Below, piece after piece: positions 25,144-33,991 of a DNA stretch of 48,154 nt (position 1 is its first letter; every line of letters begins with the position of its first letter). The translations under genes and the position numbers were made by a program. Source of the DNA: Corynebacterium sp. HMSC074A01 (lineage in GTDB: Bacteria; Actinomycetota; Actinomycetes; Mycobacteriales; Mycobacteriaceae); the NCBI RefSeq assembly GCF_001831515.1, contig NZ_KV825630.1, positions 1 to 48,154 of the forward strand, given 5' to 3'. The notes beneath the pieces were generated by a model that worked only from the letters and a program-made list of their open reading frames with translations, was not told the origin of the DNA and ran no database searches.

Positions 25144-27345
25144 GTGGGAACCCCCGAGAACATCGCAGCCGAACAGGCGTATGTGGACACGCTCTTTGCG
25201 CACCTCGACGCAGAGGTGACAGCGGCGCAGGAAAAGCTTGCCGCAGTGCAGCGCGACGTGGATCCAGACAACCCCGACTCGGATGCGCTCGTGCGGCGCG
25301 AGACCGAGTACCACGGACTTAACGCGAAACTCGACGCACTGAACATCGCCGAGGTGGGTCTCGTCTTCGGGCGTATCGATGTGGCTGACGACGAGGTGGA
25401 AAACCCAGTGCCCGGCCGCGAAGGCTTGGAGCGGCGCTACATCGGGCGAATGGGCATGGACGACCGCGAGGACAACTACCGCACCTTGCTCCTCGACTGG
25501 CGGGCCCCGCTCGCGCGCCCCTTCTACCTCGCCACCACCGCGCACCCAGAGGGTGTGGAGCAGCGGCGCAACATCCGCATGCGGGGGCGCACTGTCACCG
25601 CCGTGGATGATGAAGTACTCGCCGGGGAAGGCCTCGACGCGGAGGTCGAGCGCGGCAACGTCGGCTCCGAGGCAGCCCTGCGGCACGCGATGAACGCCGC
25701 CCGCACGGGACACATGCGCTCCATCGTGGAGACGATCCAACGCGAACAGGATGAGATCATCCGCGACCCCACCCGCGGCGTGATGGTGGTGCAGGGCGGG
25801 CCCGGCACTGGCAAGACCGCGGTCGCGCTGCACCGGGTGGCGTACCTTTTGTACACGTGGCGCGAGCAGCTTTCGCGTACCGGTGTGCTCATCATCGGGC
25901 CGAACCCCGCCTTTTTGGACTACATCTCGCGGGTGTTGCCGGAGCTGGGCGAGACCGGCGTGGTGCTTTCGACCATCGAGGATCTGGTGCCCGGCTTCCG
26001 CCCAACCGCCAGCGGTGAGTCGGCGGCAGCGCGCGAGGTGAAAGGCTCCGAGGAGATGGTCACCATCCTTAAGCGCGCCGTCCAGGCTTACGAGACGGTC
26101 CCTGCTGCTCCGGTGCCGCTGAAGATCGGCTCGGTCGACATCGCGGCGACCCCGACCATGGTCAAGGCGGCACGGACGCGTGCGCGCCGCTCCCGCAAGC
26201 CGCACAATCAGGCGCGCGAGTTCTTCGCGGAACACCTCACGCAGTCGCTCGCGGAGGCGCTCGCCGATCGCATCGGGCGCGACCCGCTCGGCGGCGAGAA
26301 CCTCCTGTCCACCGCCGACGTGGACCAGCTCCACGACGATCTCGCTGAGGAGCAGCAGGTCATCGACTTGGTCAACGAGTACTTCCCCGAGCTCGACCCA
26401 GCCGAGGTACTCGAGGCCACGCTCACCGACCGCGCCCGCATCGAGACCGTCGCCGGCGACTACGATGCCTACACCCAGGATGCGCTTTACCGCGCGCCGA
26501 GCACAGGGTTTTATCCTTCAGACACCGCGCTTTACGACGAGCTGTCCGTCCTCATCGGCGTCACCGACCCCACCGAACAGAAGGCCAAGGAGGAGGCGCA
26601 GTGGCGACAGCTCGTGGAGGAAGCCGAGGACGCGCTCGACGTGTTGGCGTCCTCCGAGTCGACGGATAACGACGACGACCAGTTCGAGGCCGAGATCCTT
26701 TCCGCCGCCGACGTTATCGACGCCGAGACCCTGGCCAGCCGCCAGCGTGTCACCGACATTCGCTCCACGGCTCAGCGCGCCCGCGAGGACCACACCTGGG
26801 CCTACGGCCACGTCATCGTCGACGAAGCTCAAGAGCTCACACCGATGGAGTGGCGGATGGTCTTCCGCCGCTGCCCATCGAAGTGGATGACGCTGGTGGG
26901 CGATACCGCGCAGACCTCCTCCCCCGCCGGCAGCGACGACTGGGCCACAACCCTCGAGCCTTTCGTGGGCGAGCGCTTCCGCACCCATCAGCTGACGGTG
27001 AACTACCGGACCCCCGCCGAGGTGATGGAGTACGCCGACGAACTCCTCACCGAGATCGACCCCGAGGCAAGCTCATCGGTGGCGATCCGCGAGACCGGCG
27101 TCCCCGTGCGCCACCTGCCGGCAGGCACAGATCCGGCGGAGGTTGTTGGTTCACTGCAGGCCGATGGCAGGATGGTCGCCATCATCGACGCAGACAACGT
27201 TGCCCAGATGAAGGGGCTGGAGTTCGACCACGTCATCCTGGTTGATCCCCGCCGCATCATCGACGCCTCACCGCAGGGCCTGCAGGATCTCTACGTCGCC
27301 GCCACTCGCGCGACCCAGAGCCTAACGGTGATCGGCGAGCTTTAA
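25144..27345 (+). CDS. helD: HelD-type RNA polymerase-associated helicase
   Basis: A 733-residue superfamily 1 ATPase of the HelD group, which in actinobacteria and Bacillus pulls stalled RNA polymerase off DNA. An N-terminal coiled coil (residues about 5-75) is followed by the HelD-specific GRIDV...YIGRMGM and LLDWRAPLARPFYLA segments. Walker A GGPGTGKT starts near residue 218, Walker B is VIVDEAQELTPMEW, and motifs III and IV to VI are seen in LVGDTAQT, NYRTP and YVAATRATQSL. The start is the GTG at 25144, 7 nt behind GAGGA. The C-terminus is shorter than in UvrD/Rep. Some HelD proteins affect rifampicin sensitivity; not testable here. Confidence 0.9.
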   Translation: MGTPENIAAEQAYVDTLFAHLDAEVTAAQEKLAAVQRDVDPDNPDSDALVRRETEYHGLNAKLDALNIAEVGLVFGRIDVADDEVENPVPGREGLERRYIGRMGMDDREDNYRTLLLDWRAPLARPFYLATTAHPEGVEQRRNIRMRGRTVTAVDDEVLAGEGLDAEVERGNVGSEAALRHAMNAARTGHMRSIVETIQREQDEIIRDPTRGVMVVQGGPGTGKTAVALHRVAYLLYTWREQLSRTGVLIIGPNPAFLDYISRVLPELGETGVVLSTIEDLVPGFRPTASGESAAAREVKGSEEMVTILKRAVQAYETVPAAPVPLKIGSVDIAATPTMVKAARTRARRSRKPHNQAREFFAEHLTQSLAEALADRIGRDPLGGENLLSTADVDQLHDDLAEEQQVIDLVNEYFPELDPAEVLEATLTDRARIETVAGDYDAYTQDALYRAPSTGFYPSDTALYDELSVLIGVTDPTEQKAKEEAQWRQLVEEAEDALDVLASSESTDNDDDQFEAEILSAADVIDAETLASRQRVTDIRSTAQRAREDHTWAYGHVIVDEAQELTPMEWRMVFRRCPSKWMTLVGDTAQTSSPAGSDDWATTLEPFVGERFRTHQLTVNYRTPAEVMEYADELLTEIDPEASSSVAIRETGVPVRHLPAGTDPAEVVGSLQADGRMVAIIDADNVAQMKGLEFDHVILVDPRRIIDASPQGLQDLYVAATRATQSLTVIGEL

Positions 27346-27363
27346 TCCCCCACCGCGCACAAC

Positions 27364-27400
27364 AAAACCGGCCGTCTCTCTGCGAGAGGCGGCCGGTTTT
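27364..27400. terminator. Bidirectional terminator between helD and usp
   Basis: AAAACCGGCCG (27364-27374) and CGGCCGGTTTT (27390-27400) pair perfectly, and the inside adds CTCTC/GAGAG with a tiny loop, giving a nearly continuous hairpin of about 16 bp. The A and T tracts at both ends provide a T-run in either direction. It separates the convergent genes helD (+) and usp (-). Confidence 0.9.
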
Positions 27401-27412
27401 GTGTGAACGTAT

Positions 27413-27856
27413 TTACTTGACGGTGTGGACGATCATCACGTCACAGTCGGACTGGCGGGCCACATCTGCCGGCACGGAGCCGAGCAGGCGGCCGGTCAGC
27501 GAGTTGATGCCGCGGTTACCAACCACCAGCAGCTCAGCGTTGTTGTCGTTGACGATCGCCATGAGCGCCTCAACCGGGGTACCCGGGCGCGTCGCGGTCT
27601 GCACGTCCGAAACACCGAAGCTACGCGCGTGCTCAGCAGCTTCCTCCAGGTTCTTCAACGCCTGATCATCGCCCAGGATGGTTACCGAGTCCTGACGGAG
27701 CGCCTTGGAAGCGTCTTCCTCACTGCGGTAGTAGGCCGTGCCAATGACCAGCGTCGCGTCGAAGGCCGCGGCCATCTTTGCTGCACGCTCCACTGCAAGC
27801 AAGGAGGACTTAGATCCGTCAGAGCCGACGACGATGGTGTTGTAGTAATCAGCCAT
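27413..27856 (-). CDS. Universal stress protein (UspA family)
   Basis: A 147-residue single-domain Usp. The N-terminus YNTIVVGSDGSKSSLLAVERA is the usual beta1-alpha1 region with the nucleotide-contacting Asp, and the C-terminal motif GNRGINSLTGRLLGSVPADVA fits the ATP-binding pattern G-2x-G-9x-G-S. It should bind ATP and act as a cytoplasmic stress regulator; no target is evident. It starts at the ATG at 27856 and lies 70 nt after a second usp gene, in the same direction as uvrB. Confidence 0.92.
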   Translation of the reverse strand: MADYYNTIVVGSDGSKSSLLAVERAAKMAAAFDATLVIGTAYYRSEEDASKALRQDSVTILGDDQALKNLEEAAEHARSFGVSDVQTATRPGTPVEALMAIVNDNNAELLVVGNRGINSLTGRLLGSVPADVARQSDCDVMIVHTVK

Positions 27857-27926
27857 GGTGTAGTGGATGACCTTTCATCAAGTTGGGGAATCTTTACACA
27901 TGATACTCCGGACCCGACCCTATTGG

Positions 27927-28385
27927 TTAGTCGTGTCCCTCTGCCCTGGTGTCCACCAGCATAACGTCTACTGGTGCCTTCTTCGCCACGTTCCCGGGGA
28001 TGTTGCCGAAGAGCCTGCCCGCCAGCGAACGCATGCCCTTGTTGCCCACCACGAGCAGGTCGACCTCGTACTCCGCAACCGACTCGAGCAGCACGTTCGC
28101 CGGTTGGCCCGCCTTGGAAACCACGTTGATCCGCGGTGCCTGTTCCTCCTCTGCGATGGCGCGGGCGCGGGCGAGGATTTCCTGCGAGCCGGTCTCGGTG
28201 ACGATGTCAATTTTGCTCAACTCCGCGTTAGTGGAGTTCAGCATCGAGCCGGAGGCCGTGTAGTGCGCGCAGATGACCGTCAGCTGTGCGTCGTAGACGC
28301 GGGCGAGGCTCGCTGCCGCGCGGACAGCGACGAGCGACGTCGGCGAGCCGTCGGTACCTACTGCGATCGAGTTATAGGAATGCAT
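27927..28385 (-). CDS. Universal stress protein (UspA family), second copy
   Basis: A 152-residue Usp (MHSYNSIAVGTDGSPTSLVAVRAAAS). It is clearly related to its neighbour but diverged. The ATP motif reads GNKGMRSLAGRLFGNIPGNVA, with Asn in place of the usual Ser/Thr after the last Gly, so nucleotide binding may be altered. It begins 25 nt after the uvrB stop and so is probably read from the uvrB transcript; it precedes the first usp by 70 nt. The two genes probably arose by tandem duplication. Confidence 0.9.
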   Translation of the reverse strand: MHSYNSIAVGTDGSPTSLVAVRAAASLARVYDAQLTVICAHYTASGSMLNSTNAELSKIDIVTETGSQEILARARAIAEEEQAPRINVVSKAGQPANVLLESVAEYEVDLLVVGNKGMRSLAGRLFGNIPGNVAKKAPVDVMLVDTRAEGHD

Positions 28386-28410
28386 GGTGCGTCGATGCGC
28401 CTTTCTAGTC

Positions 28411-30504
28411 TTAGTTTCCTGTGTCTTTCATACCACGGAGTTCCTTTTTCAGGTCCGCGATCTCATCACGCAGGCGACCCGCCAGCTCGAACTTGAGCTC
28501 GCGGGCGGCGTCGCCCATTTGTTTCGTCAGGTCGTCGATAAGCGATTGCACCTCGTCAGAGGCCATAGTCGAGGTGTCCGGCTTGGCTACCACCGCCGCC
28601 TCGCCAGCGCCGGCGCTCTCGGCGTCGGCGTTCTCGTAGACCTGGTCCAAGATGTCGGCGATCTTCTTGCGCAGCGGCTGCGGGTCAATGCCGTGTTCCT
28701 TGTTGTAGGCGAGCTGCTTCTCGCGGCGGCGCTCGGTTTCGTCGATAGCCTGCTGCATCGACTCGGTGACCTGGTCGGCGTACATGATGACCTCGCCGGA
28801 CACGTTGCGGGCGGCGCGGCCGATGGTCTGGATCAGCGACTTTGTCGAGCGGAGGAAGCCCTCCTTATCCGCATCCAGGATCGCCACGAGCGAGACCTCC
28901 GGCAGGTCGAGGCCCTCGCGCAACAGGTTAATGCCGACGAGCACGTCGAACTCGCCAAGACGCAGCTGGCGCAGCAGCTCAACGCGCTGCAGGGTGTCGA
29001 TGTCGGAGTGCAGGTAGCGCACCTTGATGCCATGGTCGAGCAGGTAGTCGGTCAGGTCCTCGGCCATCCGCTTCGTCAGCGTGGTCACGAGCACGCGCTC
29101 CTGCTTCTCGACGCGCTTGCGTACCTCTTCGATGAGGTCGTCGATCTGTCCCTTCGTCGGCCTGACCGTCACCTTCGGATCCACCAGGCCGGTTGGGCGG
29201 ATGACCTGCTCGACAAACTCGCCGTGCGCCGCCTCGAGCTCGTAGTCGCCCGGCGTAGCCGACATGTACACGGTCTGGCCCACGCGGGCCTCAAACTCGT
29301 CGAAGGTCAGGGGCCGATTATCGACGGCACTCGGCAGGCGAAACCCAAACTCCACCAGGTTGCGCTTGCGCGACATATCGCCCTCAAACATGCCGCCGAT
29401 CTGGGGCACAGTGACGTGGGACTCGTCGATGATAGTGAGAAAGTCCTCTGGGAAATAGTCAATGAGCGTCGCCGGTGCGGAGCCGGGGCCGCGGCCGTCC
29501 ATGTGCCGCGAATAGTTCTCAATGCCGGAGCAGAACCCGACCTGCTGGATCATCTCCAGGTCGTACTCGGTGCGCATGCGCAAGCGCTGTGCCTCGAGCA
29601 GCTTGCCCTTATTCTCCAGTTCCTCGAGCCGGTCCGCGAGCTCCTCCTTGATCGCCTCAATCGCCTTTTCCATGCGCTCGTCAGTGGCCACATAGTGGGT
29701 GGCCGGGAAGATGCGGACTTCGTCTTCCTGGCTGAGCACATCCCCGGTGAGCGGGTGGATGTAGTAGAGCTCGTCGACCTCGTCGCCGAAGAACTCCACA
29801 CGCACCGCGACTTCCTCATAGGCGGGGATGATGTCCACGGTGTCGCCCTTGACGCGAAAGGTGCCGCGCTTGAAGTCGACGTCGTTGCGCTCGTACTGCA
29901 CGTCGACAAGCAGCCGCAGGAAGCGATCACGTTCGACCTCCTCGCCCACGCGCAGCACAATGGAGCGATCCAGGTAGGACTGCGGGGTGCCAAGACCGTA
30001 GATACACGACACGGAGGAGACCACCACGACGTCGCGTCGTGAAAGCAGCGCCGAGGTCGCCGAGTGGCGCAGGCGCTCCACATCGTCATTAATCGACGAG
30101 TCCTTTTCAATGTACGTATCGGTCTGCGCGATGTACGCCTCTGGTTGGTAGTAGTCGTAGTAGGACACGAAGTACTCGACCGCGTTGTTAGGCAGCAGCT
30201 GGCGTAACTCGTTGGCGAGCTGCGCGGCAAGCGTCTTATTCGGGGCCATCACCAGAGTCGGGCGCTGCTGCTGCTCAATCAACCAGGCGGCGGTAGCGGA
30301 CTTACCGGTACCGGTGGCACCCATGAGCACCACGTCTTCCTCCCCGCGGCGCAGCCTTTCGTCCAGCTCCGCAATCGCCGCGGGCTGATCGCCCGAAGGC
30401 TCGAACTCGGAGACCACCTCGAAGGGCTTCTCGCGCCGCTCGATCTCGCCGACGGGGCGGAATTCAGAGTGCGCCAGGACCGGGTGTTCTGCAGCAAAAG
30501 CCAT
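28411..30504 (-). CDS. uvrB: UvrABC excinuclease subunit B
   Basis: Helicase-like damage-verification subunit of nucleotide excision repair. The 697-residue protein (start MAFAAEHP at 30504; an ATG at 30516 would add four residues) has Walker [10 protein letters not shown], the DNA-inserting beta-hairpin region [20 protein letters not shown], the DESH box ([11 protein letters not shown]), helicase motifs V and VI, and a C-terminal UVR domain ([21 protein letters not shown]) that contacts UvrC. The 5' gap to the divergent regulator is 107 nt. I found no clear LexA box. It is followed closely by two usp genes. Confidence 0.97.
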   Translation of the reverse strand: MAFAAEHPVLAHSEFRPVGEIERREKPFEVVSEFEPSGDQPAAIAELDERLRRGEEDVVLMGATGTGKSATAAWLIEQQQRPTLVMAPNKTLAAQLANELRQLLPNNAVEYFVSYYDYYQPEAYIAQTDTYIEKDSSINDDVERLRHSATSALLSRRDVVVVSSVSCIYGLGTPQSYLDRSIVLRVGEEVERDRFLRLLVDVQYERNDVDFKRGTFRVKGDTVDIIPAYEEVAVRVEFFGDEVDELYYIHPLTGDVLSQEDEVRIFPATHYVATDERMEKAIEAIKEELADRLEELENKGKLLEAQRLRMRTEYDLEMIQQVGFCSGIENYSRHMDGRGPGSAPATLIDYFPEDFLTIIDESHVTVPQIGGMFEGDMSRKRNLVEFGFRLPSAVDNRPLTFDEFEARVGQTVYMSATPGDYELEAAHGEFVEQVIRPTGLVDPKVTVRPTKGQIDDLIEEVRKRVEKQERVLVTTLTKRMAEDLTDYLLDHGIKVRYLHSDIDTLQRVELLRQLRLGEFDVLVGINLLREGLDLPEVSLVAILDADKEGFLRSTKSLIQTIGRAARNVSGEVIMYADQVTESMQQAIDETERRREKQLAYNKEHGIDPQPLRKKIADILDQVYENADAESAGAGEAAVVAKPDTSTMASDEVQSLIDDLTKQMGDAARELKFELAGRLRDEIADLKKELRGMKDTGN

Positions 30505-30575
30505 GCCCACAACCATACGCGTTGCCCCCGAAAGGGGCGAAGTTGCGATAGTTTTTTACACTAAGCATCAAACGG

Positions 30576-30604
30576 TTGCGACTTCTGCCAGGAATTCATA
30601 CGGT
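30576..30604 (+). promoter_or_regulatory. Leaderless promoter and direct repeat of the regulator gene
   Basis: TTGCGA (30576-30581), a 17-nt spacer and TACGGT (30599-30604) are followed after 7 nt by the ATG at 30612, a clean leaderless arrangement. The heptamer ACGGTTG occurs twice, at 30572-30578 and 30600-30606, 28 bp apart, covering the -35 and -10 elements; it is a candidate operator for autoregulation. Confidence 0.6.
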
Positions 30605-30611
30605 TGTCATC

Positions 30612-31481
30612 ATGACTAGTGCTCAGCCACGCAACGCTGCACGCGCTGCTATCGCCGCAGCCGGCCTTCGCCACCGCGACGTCGCCGCGCACTTGGGCAT
30701 CGACGCAAGCAAGCTGTCCAAGTCGCTCTCCGGCGTCCGCCGCTTCAGCGCGACTGAGCTTGCCCAGTTGGCCGCGCTCACCGGAGTCGACGCGCAGTCC
30801 CTCGCCACGGTCAGCGAGCCGGGTACGTCCACACGCGATCGTGCACGACAGACCCGCAAGCGCGCTATTGTCGCCGCCGCATGGCCGCTGTTTACCCAGC
30901 GCGGTTACCAGGCGGTCACCGTCGCCGATATCGCCACGGCCGCCGGCCTGTCCCCCTCAGCGGTCCACTACTACTTCCCTAGCAAAAACGAGATCTTCCT
31001 CGCCACGCTCGACGAGTGCTCCCGCCAAGGTGCGCAGCGCCGCGCACGCGCCCACACCCTCGCCACGCCGGCCGAGCGCCTGAGCGCCCTCTTTGCCATT
31101 CAGCTCGACGGCTCGCCGGAGTCCCGCCAGGAGTGGGCGACCTGGGCACAGTTCTGGTCCTCCTCCGCCGCTTTTGCCGACGCCCAGCAGGCCACTGAGA
31201 TCGCCTATGCACGCTGGCAGCAGGAATTGCTGCCGATTGTCGAGGAAGGCATGGCCAGCGGCGAGTTTGTGTCCGGCGACCCGCAGGTCATGATCGCCTC
31301 GCTGACCGCGCTTATCGACGGGCTCGGAGTCCGGTTGCTCGCAGGCGCTCTCGACCCGCTGAGCATCCGCGAAATCTTCAGCGCGAGTGTGCGCGGGTGG
31401 ATGGCCAGCAGCGACAGCGGCGGGCCGCCAATTGCCTCAACCCCCTCTGCTGGAAACGACCAAGACGAAAGAACGGTGTAG
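30612..31481 (+). CDS. XRE-TetR fusion transcriptional regulator
   Basis: A 289-residue regulator with two DNA-binding regions. Residues about 5-65 look like a Cro/C1-type (XRE) helix-turn-helix (AGLRHRDVAAHLGIDASKLSKSLSG). Residues about 75-135 are a TetR N-terminal domain (RKRAIVAAAWPLFTQRGYQAVTVADIATAAGLSPSAVHYYFPSKNEI), followed by a helical ligand-binding domain. The start at 30612 fits a leaderless promoter. The stop is 3 nt before the ABC binding-protein gene, so it lies in the same operon and probably controls it. The ligand is unknown; the acyltransferase at the operon end hints at an acyl compound (inference). Confidence 0.88.
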   Translation: MTSAQPRNAARAAIAAAGLRHRDVAAHLGIDASKLSKSLSGVRRFSATELAQLAALTGVDAQSLATVSEPGTSTRDRARQTRKRAIVAAAWPLFTQRGYQAVTVADIATAAGLSPSAVHYYFPSKNEIFLATLDECSRQGAQRRARAHTLATPAERLSALFAIQLDGSPESRQEWATWAQFWSSSAAFADAQQATEIAYARWQQELLPIVEEGMASGEFVSGDPQVMIASLTALIDGLGVRLLAGALDPLSIREIFSASVRGWMASSDSGGPPIASTPSAGNDQDERTV

Positions 31482-31484
31482 CAC

Positions 31485-33038
31485 ATGTTGCAACTCAGCC
31501 GCAGGCAGCTCCTGCGCGCCACGGTGATGGGAGGGGCGACGCTAGCGCTCGCGTCGTGTTCGACCGCCCCCGTGGAGGAAATCGATACCTCCGGTCCCCC
31601 GCGCAAGGGCGGCACGCTGCGCATCGGGCTCGTCGGTGGCTCCTCCACCGACACGATCGACGCGCACGTGCCCACCAGCACCAGTGACGCCGCCCGCGTG
31701 ATTAACTTGTACGACGCACTGGCGCGCCGCGACGACGACTACAACCTGGAATACCTCCTTGCCGAGGCCATCGAGCCGAACGACAACGCGACGGAGTGGA
31801 CCATCACGCTGCGCGAGGGCGTGCAGTTTTCCGACGGCCGCCCGGTCCGGCCTGAGGACGTCATGTTCTCCTATAACCGCATCCGCGACCCCGAGGACCC
31901 GAAGTCCGGTGCCGCCTCAATCGCCCATCTCGCGGACATGGAGGTGCTCGACGAGCGTCGGCTCCTGCTGCGCCTTTCTGAGCCAGACGCCGCGCTGGTG
32001 GACTCGCTCGCCGAGTACCAGATGGGCATCGTGCCGGAGGACTACGACCCGAAGCACCCGATCGGTGCCGGTGCGTTCAAGCTCAAGGACTTTACTGCGG
32101 GCCAGTCAACCACCTTGGAACGCAACGAAAACTACTGGGCCGGGCCAGCCCACCTGGACAAGGTGCGCATCATCGACTTCCAGGAAGAAGACGCGATGCT
32201 CAACGCGCTGCTGTCATCCCAAGTCGACGCGATCGGCAGCCTGAACCACGCGCTCGCGCGCGTCATCGAGTCCGACCCGCGCCTGGACACGCTGGTGTCC
32301 GAGACCGGCATGTGGCTGCCGCTAACCATGCGCGTCGATGTCGAGCCCTTCGACGACCTCCGCGTACGTCAGGCGATGCGGCTTGCCGTCAACCGTCAGC
32401 AGATGGTCGACCAGGTCTACTCCGGCGAAGGACAGCTGGGCAACGACATGTTCGCGCGGTACGACGACGCGTACCCTGCGGCCTTCCCGCAGCGCGAGCA
32501 GGACGTGGAGAAGGCGAAGGCGCTACTCGCCGAGGCCGGCTACCCGGACGGCATCGAGGTCGACCTTGTTACCTCCGAGATCCAATCCGGCGCGGTGCGC
32601 GCGGCCCAAGTCTTCGCCGAGCAGGCAAGCCAGGCCGGAATCAGGGTCAACATCAAGCAGGTTGATGCCTCGACCTTCTACGCCTCGGGCAACTACTTGG
32701 AGTACCCGTTTGCGCAGTCGTTCTGGTACACCCGCAACTTCCTGCAGCAGGTCAACCAGTGCGCGACCGCGGACTCGCCGTTCAACGAGACGCACTGGGT
32801 GCGCGAGGATTTCACCGACCGGGTGTATGAGGCGCGCGCGATCGTCGATAAGCAACAGCGCGAGGCGCGCATCCGCGAGCTGCAGCAAGAGCTTTACGAC
32901 GAGGGCGGGTACATCATCTGGGGCTTTGCCAACCAGATCGACGCCTACCACAACTACATCGTCGGCCTCACCCCTCACCCGAGCGGTGTGCCGCTTTCAC
33001 ACGCTAACTTCCACCAAATCTGGATTGCGGAGGCATAA
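31485..33038 (+). CDS. ABC importer solute-binding lipoprotein (SBP_bac_5)
   Basis: A 517-residue extracellular binding protein of the peptide/nickel/opine family. The N-terminus LSRRQLLRATVMGGATLALASC holds a twin-arginine motif and a lipobox (LASC), so it is probably a Tat-exported lipoprotein. The body has the family landmarks GGTLRIGLVGG, WTITLREGVQFSDGRPVRPEDVMFSY, and IGAGAFKLKDF. It is followed after 5 nt by the first permease. The substrate cannot be read from sequence; peptides are the default for the family. Confidence 0.9.
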   Translation: MLQLSRRQLLRATVMGGATLALASCSTAPVEEIDTSGPPRKGGTLRIGLVGGSSTDTIDAHVPTSTSDAARVINLYDALARRDDDYNLEYLLAEAIEPNDNATEWTITLREGVQFSDGRPVRPEDVMFSYNRIRDPEDPKSGAASIAHLADMEVLDERRLLLRLSEPDAALVDSLAEYQMGIVPEDYDPKHPIGAGAFKLKDFTAGQSTTLERNENYWAGPAHLDKVRIIDFQEEDAMLNALLSSQVDAIGSLNHALARVIESDPRLDTLVSETGMWLPLTMRVDVEPFDDLRVRQAMRLAVNRQQMVDQVYSGEGQLGNDMFARYDDAYPAAFPQREQDVEKAKALLAEAGYPDGIEVDLVTSEIQSGAVRAAQVFAEQASQAGIRVNIKQVDASTFYASGNYLEYPFAQSFWYTRNFLQQVNQCATADSPFNETHWVREDFTDRVYEARAIVDKQQREARIRELQQELYDEGGYIIWGFANQIDAYHNYIVGLTPHPSGVPLSHANFHQIWIAEA

Positions 33039-33043
33039 CAGCA

Positions 33044-33991
33044 ATGGGGAAATTTATTCTGCGACGACTCGCGGTGAGTATCTTCATCCTCATCGCGGTG
33101 TCCATCATCATCTTTTGCGCCACGCTTTTGCTGCCGGGCTCGCCCGCAACTGCGATCCTCGGCCAGCAGGCCACGCCCGAGCGCATCGCCGCGCTCGAGG
33201 CGGAAATGAACCTGGACAAGCCCCCGATCCAGCGCTACTTCCTATGGCTGGGCGGCCTGTTTACTGGCGATCTGGGCACGTCTACCTCGACGGGCGGCCC
33301 GGTCGTGGAGCTGCTCGGAGAGCCGCTGGCCAACTCGCTCGTGCTCATGCTGCTCGCCGCGCTGGTGTCGATCCCAGTGGGCATCCTCGTGGGCATTTAC
33401 GCGGCCTGGTGGCGCGGCTACAAGCGTGACCAGGCGATCACCTGGGTCACGCTGATCCTTGCGGCCATGCCGGAGTTTGTCATCGGTATCGCGCTGATCA
33501 CCATCTTTGCCACCTCTGTCTTCCAGGTCCTGCCCGCGGTGACGATGTCCCCGCCCGGCAGCCACGTGTGGGAGTTCCCCGCGCAGCTGATCCTGCCGAC
33601 GCTCACGCTCGCGCTGGTGGTCAGCCCCTACATCGCACGCATGACGCGCGCGACGATGGTGGAAACCCTGGACTCTGGCTACGTCGAGATGGCGCGGTTG
33701 AAGGGCGTGCCCGAGCGCCGCGTGATCTTCCGCCACGCGCTGCCGCACGCCGTCGGCCCGATCGCGCAGGTCGTAGCGATCCAGCTCGCGTGGCTCGCCG
33801 GCGGCATCGTGGTCGTCGAGTACCTCTTTAGGTACCCGGGCCTAGGTGTCGCGCTGATCGACGCCGTCAACTACCGCGACGTCCAAGTCGTACAAGCTGT
33901 GTCCCTCCTGATCGCCGTGGTCTACGTCGTGGTGAACCTCATCGCCGACATCGTGAGCATCATGGCCAACCCGAAGCTGAGGAGCAACTGA
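33044..33991 (+). CDS. ABC importer permease (DppB type)
   Basis: A 315-residue inner-membrane permease of the peptide/nickel family. It has an N-terminal helix (residues about 10-32), a long external segment (GSPATAILGQQATPERIAALEAEMNLDKP) typical of DppB/OppB, and five further helices. The EAA loop that docks to the ATPase reads EMARLKGVPERRVIFRHALPHA. A GGAGG sits 10 nt before the start. The stop and the next start share one base (TGATG), so translation is coupled. Confidence 0.92.
   Translation: MGKFILRRLAVSIFILIAVSIIIFCATLLLPGSPATAILGQQATPERIAALEAEMNLDKPPIQRYFLWLGGLFTGDLGTSTSTGGPVVELLGEPLANSLVLMLLAALVSIPVGILVGIYAAWWRGYKRDQAITWVTLILAAMPEFVIGIALITIFATSVFQVLPAVTMSPPGSHVWEFPAQLILPTLTLALVVSPYIARMTRATMVETLDSGYVEMARLKGVPERRVIFRHALPHAVGPIAQVVAIQLAWLAGGIVVVEYLFRYPGLGVALIDAVNYRDVQVVQAVSLLIAVVYVVVNLIADIVSIMANPKLRSN

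Noticed and set aside
30505..30611. LexA/SOS box before uvrB (and in 23137-23250 before uvrA)
   Set aside because: No sequence close to the actinobacterial TCGAAC-type palindrome was found in either gap.
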